The notes under the pieces were generated by a model. That model saw only the letters and a program-made list of their open reading frames with translations. It made no database searches and had not been told where the DNA came from. The translations under genes and the position numbers were made by a program. This document shows, piece by piece, positions 59,470-64,000 of a DNA stretch of 64,000 bases. Source of the DNA: Oscillibacter sp. 1-3 (lineage in GTDB: Bacteria > Bacillota > Clostridia > Oscillospirales > Oscillospiraceae); assembly GCF_000403435.2 (NCBI RefSeq), contig NZ_KE159707.1, forward strand, positions 421,607 through 485,606. Direction: 5' to 3'. Positions within the stretch are counted from its first letter, which is position 1; each line of letters begins with the position of its first letter.

Positions 59470-60077
59470 CGGGGGCGCTGGACGCCCTGCGCCGCCGGTA
59501 CGGCGGCCATACGCCGGGGCTTTTGGGCGCGGCGCGGAGCTGTGCCGTGCTGGCGCCCCTGCTGGAGACGCAGTCGGGACCCTGCCTGCTGTTCGAGACC
59601 CGGGCGGCGGGCCTGCGCCAGGGTGGCGAGGTGTGCTTTCCCGGCGGATGGATGGAGCCGGGAGAGACGCCGGAGGACTGCGCCCTGCGGGAGACGGAGG
59701 AGGAGCTCTCCATCCCCCGGGAGGAGGTGGATCTGCTGGGCCCCTCGGACTTCATCTGCAATCAGCGGGGCTTCTTGCTGCGGCCTGTGGTGGGCGTGGT
59801 CTCCCCGGCGGGGCTGGCCCGGATGCAGCCCTCCCCGGCGGAGGTGGCGGAGGTCTTTACGGTGCCGCTGGACTTTTTCCGCCGCACACCGCCGGTGACC
59901 GCCCGCTACCGGCTGATACCCAGCCTGCCGGAGGACTTCCCCTACGAGGCGGCGGGCATTCCACGGGACTACGCCTGGAGCTGCGGCGCGGTGGAGGTGC
60001 CCTCCTGGCGGTATGAGGGGCATGTGATCTGGGGCATGACCGCGCGGATCGTCAAAGACCTGATGCAGGGTCTGTAA
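59466..60077 (+). CDS. Nudix hydrolase, CoA-pyrophosphatase type
   Basis: 203 residues. The Nudix box GWMEPGETPEDCALRETEEEL is complete, preceded by an LLFETRAAGLRQGGEVCFPGG segment typical of the NUDT7/NudL CoA-hydrolysing subgroup. It would cleave CoA or similar dinucleotides. Starts with GTG/ATG-type overlap on the lipid kinase stop. Confidence 0.88.
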   Translation: MTGALDALRRRYGGHTPGLLGAARSCAVLAPLLETQSGPCLLFETRAAGLRQGGEVCFPGGWMEPGETPEDCALRETEEELSIPREEVDLLGPSDFICNQRGFLLRPVVGVVSPAGLARMQPSPAEVAEVFTVPLDFFRRTPPVTARYRLIPSLPEDFPYEAAGIPRDYAWSCGAVEVPSWRYEGHVIWGMTARIVKDLMQGL

Positions 60078-60101
60078 AATTGGAAGGACGGAGGAGATAG
60101 G

Positions 60102-62201
<2,100 letters not shown>

Positions 62202-62323
62202 CGGGGTATCCGTTGGCGGATCTCACAAAAAATTTGTAGGACTGCATAAATTTTCCACCAGGGTATTTTCTTCCGCCCTGCTTCTGCCGATATACACTCT
62301 ATAAACAGGAGGGGGGGACGGCT

Positions 62324-63028
62324 ATGGAGTCCAGCGGCATCACCAGCGGCGCGGGCGCGCCTCAGCGGCAGGACTATGCCGCCTCCGCCCAGCGGGAGGC
62401 CAAGAGCATCTATGAGATGATGCGGGACGCCAAAGAGAAGGCGGAGGCCCGGCGGGATCAGTTCAAGCTCCCCAAGAACGCCCGCTATGGAGACGCCCCC
62501 ATGACGGCCTACGCCAAGCTGGCCCGGGCCAGGACGCCGGGGGAGATCACCGCCGCCTCCGGCTACGCCCGGCGGAAGATCGTCCAGCTGCAGTCCGCCC
62601 TGCGGAGCGACCCGGACAACAAGGAGCGCATCCAGGCGGCCATCCGCCAGCTGCAGAAGGCCGTCCATCGGGCGGGAAGGAAGCAGAAAGACGTACAGCG
62701 GGAGAAGCTGGCGGAGACCCGGCGGAAAAAGGCCCTGGAGGAGAAGAACCGCCGGAAGGCCGCCCGGCTCCGGCAGGAGCTCACCCGCACCCGGGCGCTG
62801 CGGAGCATCCGGGAATCTGGCTATATCCGGGAGGCTGAGATGGACAATCGGACACAGGAGCAGCTGTCCGCCGCCAGACTGGAGCTGCGGACCCAGCTGC
62901 AGGAGCTCACCTCCGCCACGGCGGGAGTCTCGGCAGGGGTGGCCGCGCAGCAGTACGCCGCCGCCCAGGCGGTGACGGCCGCGGAGGCCCCGGCGCCTTC
63001 GGACGCGGGCCTGGATATGCTGGCCTGA
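62324..63028 (+). CDS. Coiled-coil protein of unknown function
   Basis: 234 residues, strongly helical and basic. Residues about 85-190 form a long charged coiled coil (KERIQAAIRQLQKAVHRAGRK...RREKLAETRRKKALEEKNRRK), flanked by an N-terminal SGITSGAGAPQRQDYAASA stretch and an Ala-rich end. No known domain. Ribosome site GGAGGGGG. Confidence 0.75.
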   Translation: MESSGITSGAGAPQRQDYAASAQREAKSIYEMMRDAKEKAEARRDQFKLPKNARYGDAPMTAYAKLARARTPGEITAASGYARRKIVQLQSALRSDPDNKERIQAAIRQLQKAVHRAGRKQKDVQREKLAETRRKKALEEKNRRKAARLRQELTRTRALRSIRESGYIREAEMDNRTQEQLSAARLELRTQLQELTSATAGVSAGVAAQQYAAAQAVTAAEAPAPSDAGLDMLA

Positions 63029-63047
63029 AAACATTCCAAACGATAAA

Positions 63048-63075
63048 GCGGGGAGGAGCTTACGCTCCTCCCCGC
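63048..63075. terminator. Bidirectional terminator
   Basis: GCGGGGAGGAGC with GCTCCTCCCCGC, 12 bp perfect, loop TTAC, A-run before and T-run after. Confidence 0.85.
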
Positions 63076-63086
63076 CTTTGTCGTTC

Positions 63087-63792
<706 letters not shown>

Positions 63793-63800
<8 letters not shown>

Positions 63801-64000
63801 CCTCCGCCACCCCCAGGTACGCGTCAATGACGCGCTGATTGTTCTGGATCTCCGCCGGCGTACCCTCGGCGATCAGCCTGCCGAAGTCCAGCACGTAAAT
63901 GCGGTCGGAGATGTCCATGACCAGGTCCATATGGTGCTCGATCAGAAATACGGTCAGCCCCAGCTTGGAGCGGATCTCACTGATAAAGGCGGTCAGCTCG
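63793..64000 (-). CDS. livG: LivG-like ABC transporter ATPase, C-terminal part (5' end outside window)
   Basis: The last 68 codons are visible: [36 protein letters not shown] and [20 protein letters not shown] is the characteristic switch region of LivG. Partner of the livF gene in the same operon. Confidence 0.88.

Overview
The window has two halves. Bases 1 to about 21,240 are mobile or accessory DNA of moderate, locally low GC. Bases from about 21,300 to 64,000 are high-GC chromosomal DNA. Tightly packed genes, a Firmicutes-type glgB-glgC-glgD-glgA-glgP operon, a SpoIIQ-like LytM protein and the protein families present suggest a gut member of the Oscillospiraceae (Flavonifractor/Lawsonibacter/Oscillibacter-like). 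That placement is inference; there is no rRNA or other marker gene in the window. I see no tRNA, rRNA or CRISPR array.

Mobile half. Bases 1-6,650 hold a partial radical-SAM gene and then four consecutive divergent regulator/enzyme pairs: HxlR/nitroreductase plus phosphatase, HxlR/radical SAM, HxlR/amidohydrolase, and MerR/short-chain dehydrogenase. The three HxlR-controlled promoters carry the same box over the -35 element, and the MerR promoter has a 19-bp spacer with a dyad. Bases 6,900-10,330 are the control and integration end of one integrative element (A): attenuator, hairpin-occluded ribosome site, sigma-like gene, large non-coding region, PemK/MazF-like gene with a Zn-ribbon tail, excisionase, Tn916-type integrase. 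Bases 10,441-13,690 look like an array of orphan immunity-type genes separated by short repeats. Bases 14,043-21,241 are the matching end of a second element (B): cI-like repressor, two ImmA/IrrE peptidases, a small Zn-ribbon protein, then the same attenuator / occluded site / sigma-like gene / non-coding region / PemK / excisionase order, and two tandem integrases. Element B ends in the 3' tail of rpsI (ribosomal protein S9), whose last 18 codons and own terminator remain at 21,242-21,351.

The most interesting signal is the pair of large non-coding regions (about 7,697-8,224 and 17,050-17,567). Their unpaired blocks are conserved, while several helices differ in sequence but keep pairing. 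This points to a structured RNA (or a folded single-strand DNA) that sits immediately before a MazF-fold toxin gene with no protein antitoxin. I do not recognise it as a known family.

Chromosomal half. This holds a small membrane-protein/HTH operon, a solute-binding lipoprotein, a DEAD-box helicase, an ECF sigma factor with a probable anti-sigma protein, a diguanylate cyclase next to a PilZ protein, the glycogen operon with a separate GH13 debranching enzyme, transporters (TSUP, DAACS, Opp-type ABC, AI-2E, Liv-type ABC), a GMP synthase lacking its amidotransferase domain, an orphan multi-PAS protein, two freshly broken genes, and a family of short palindromic (MITE-like) repeats, one of them inside the opp operon.
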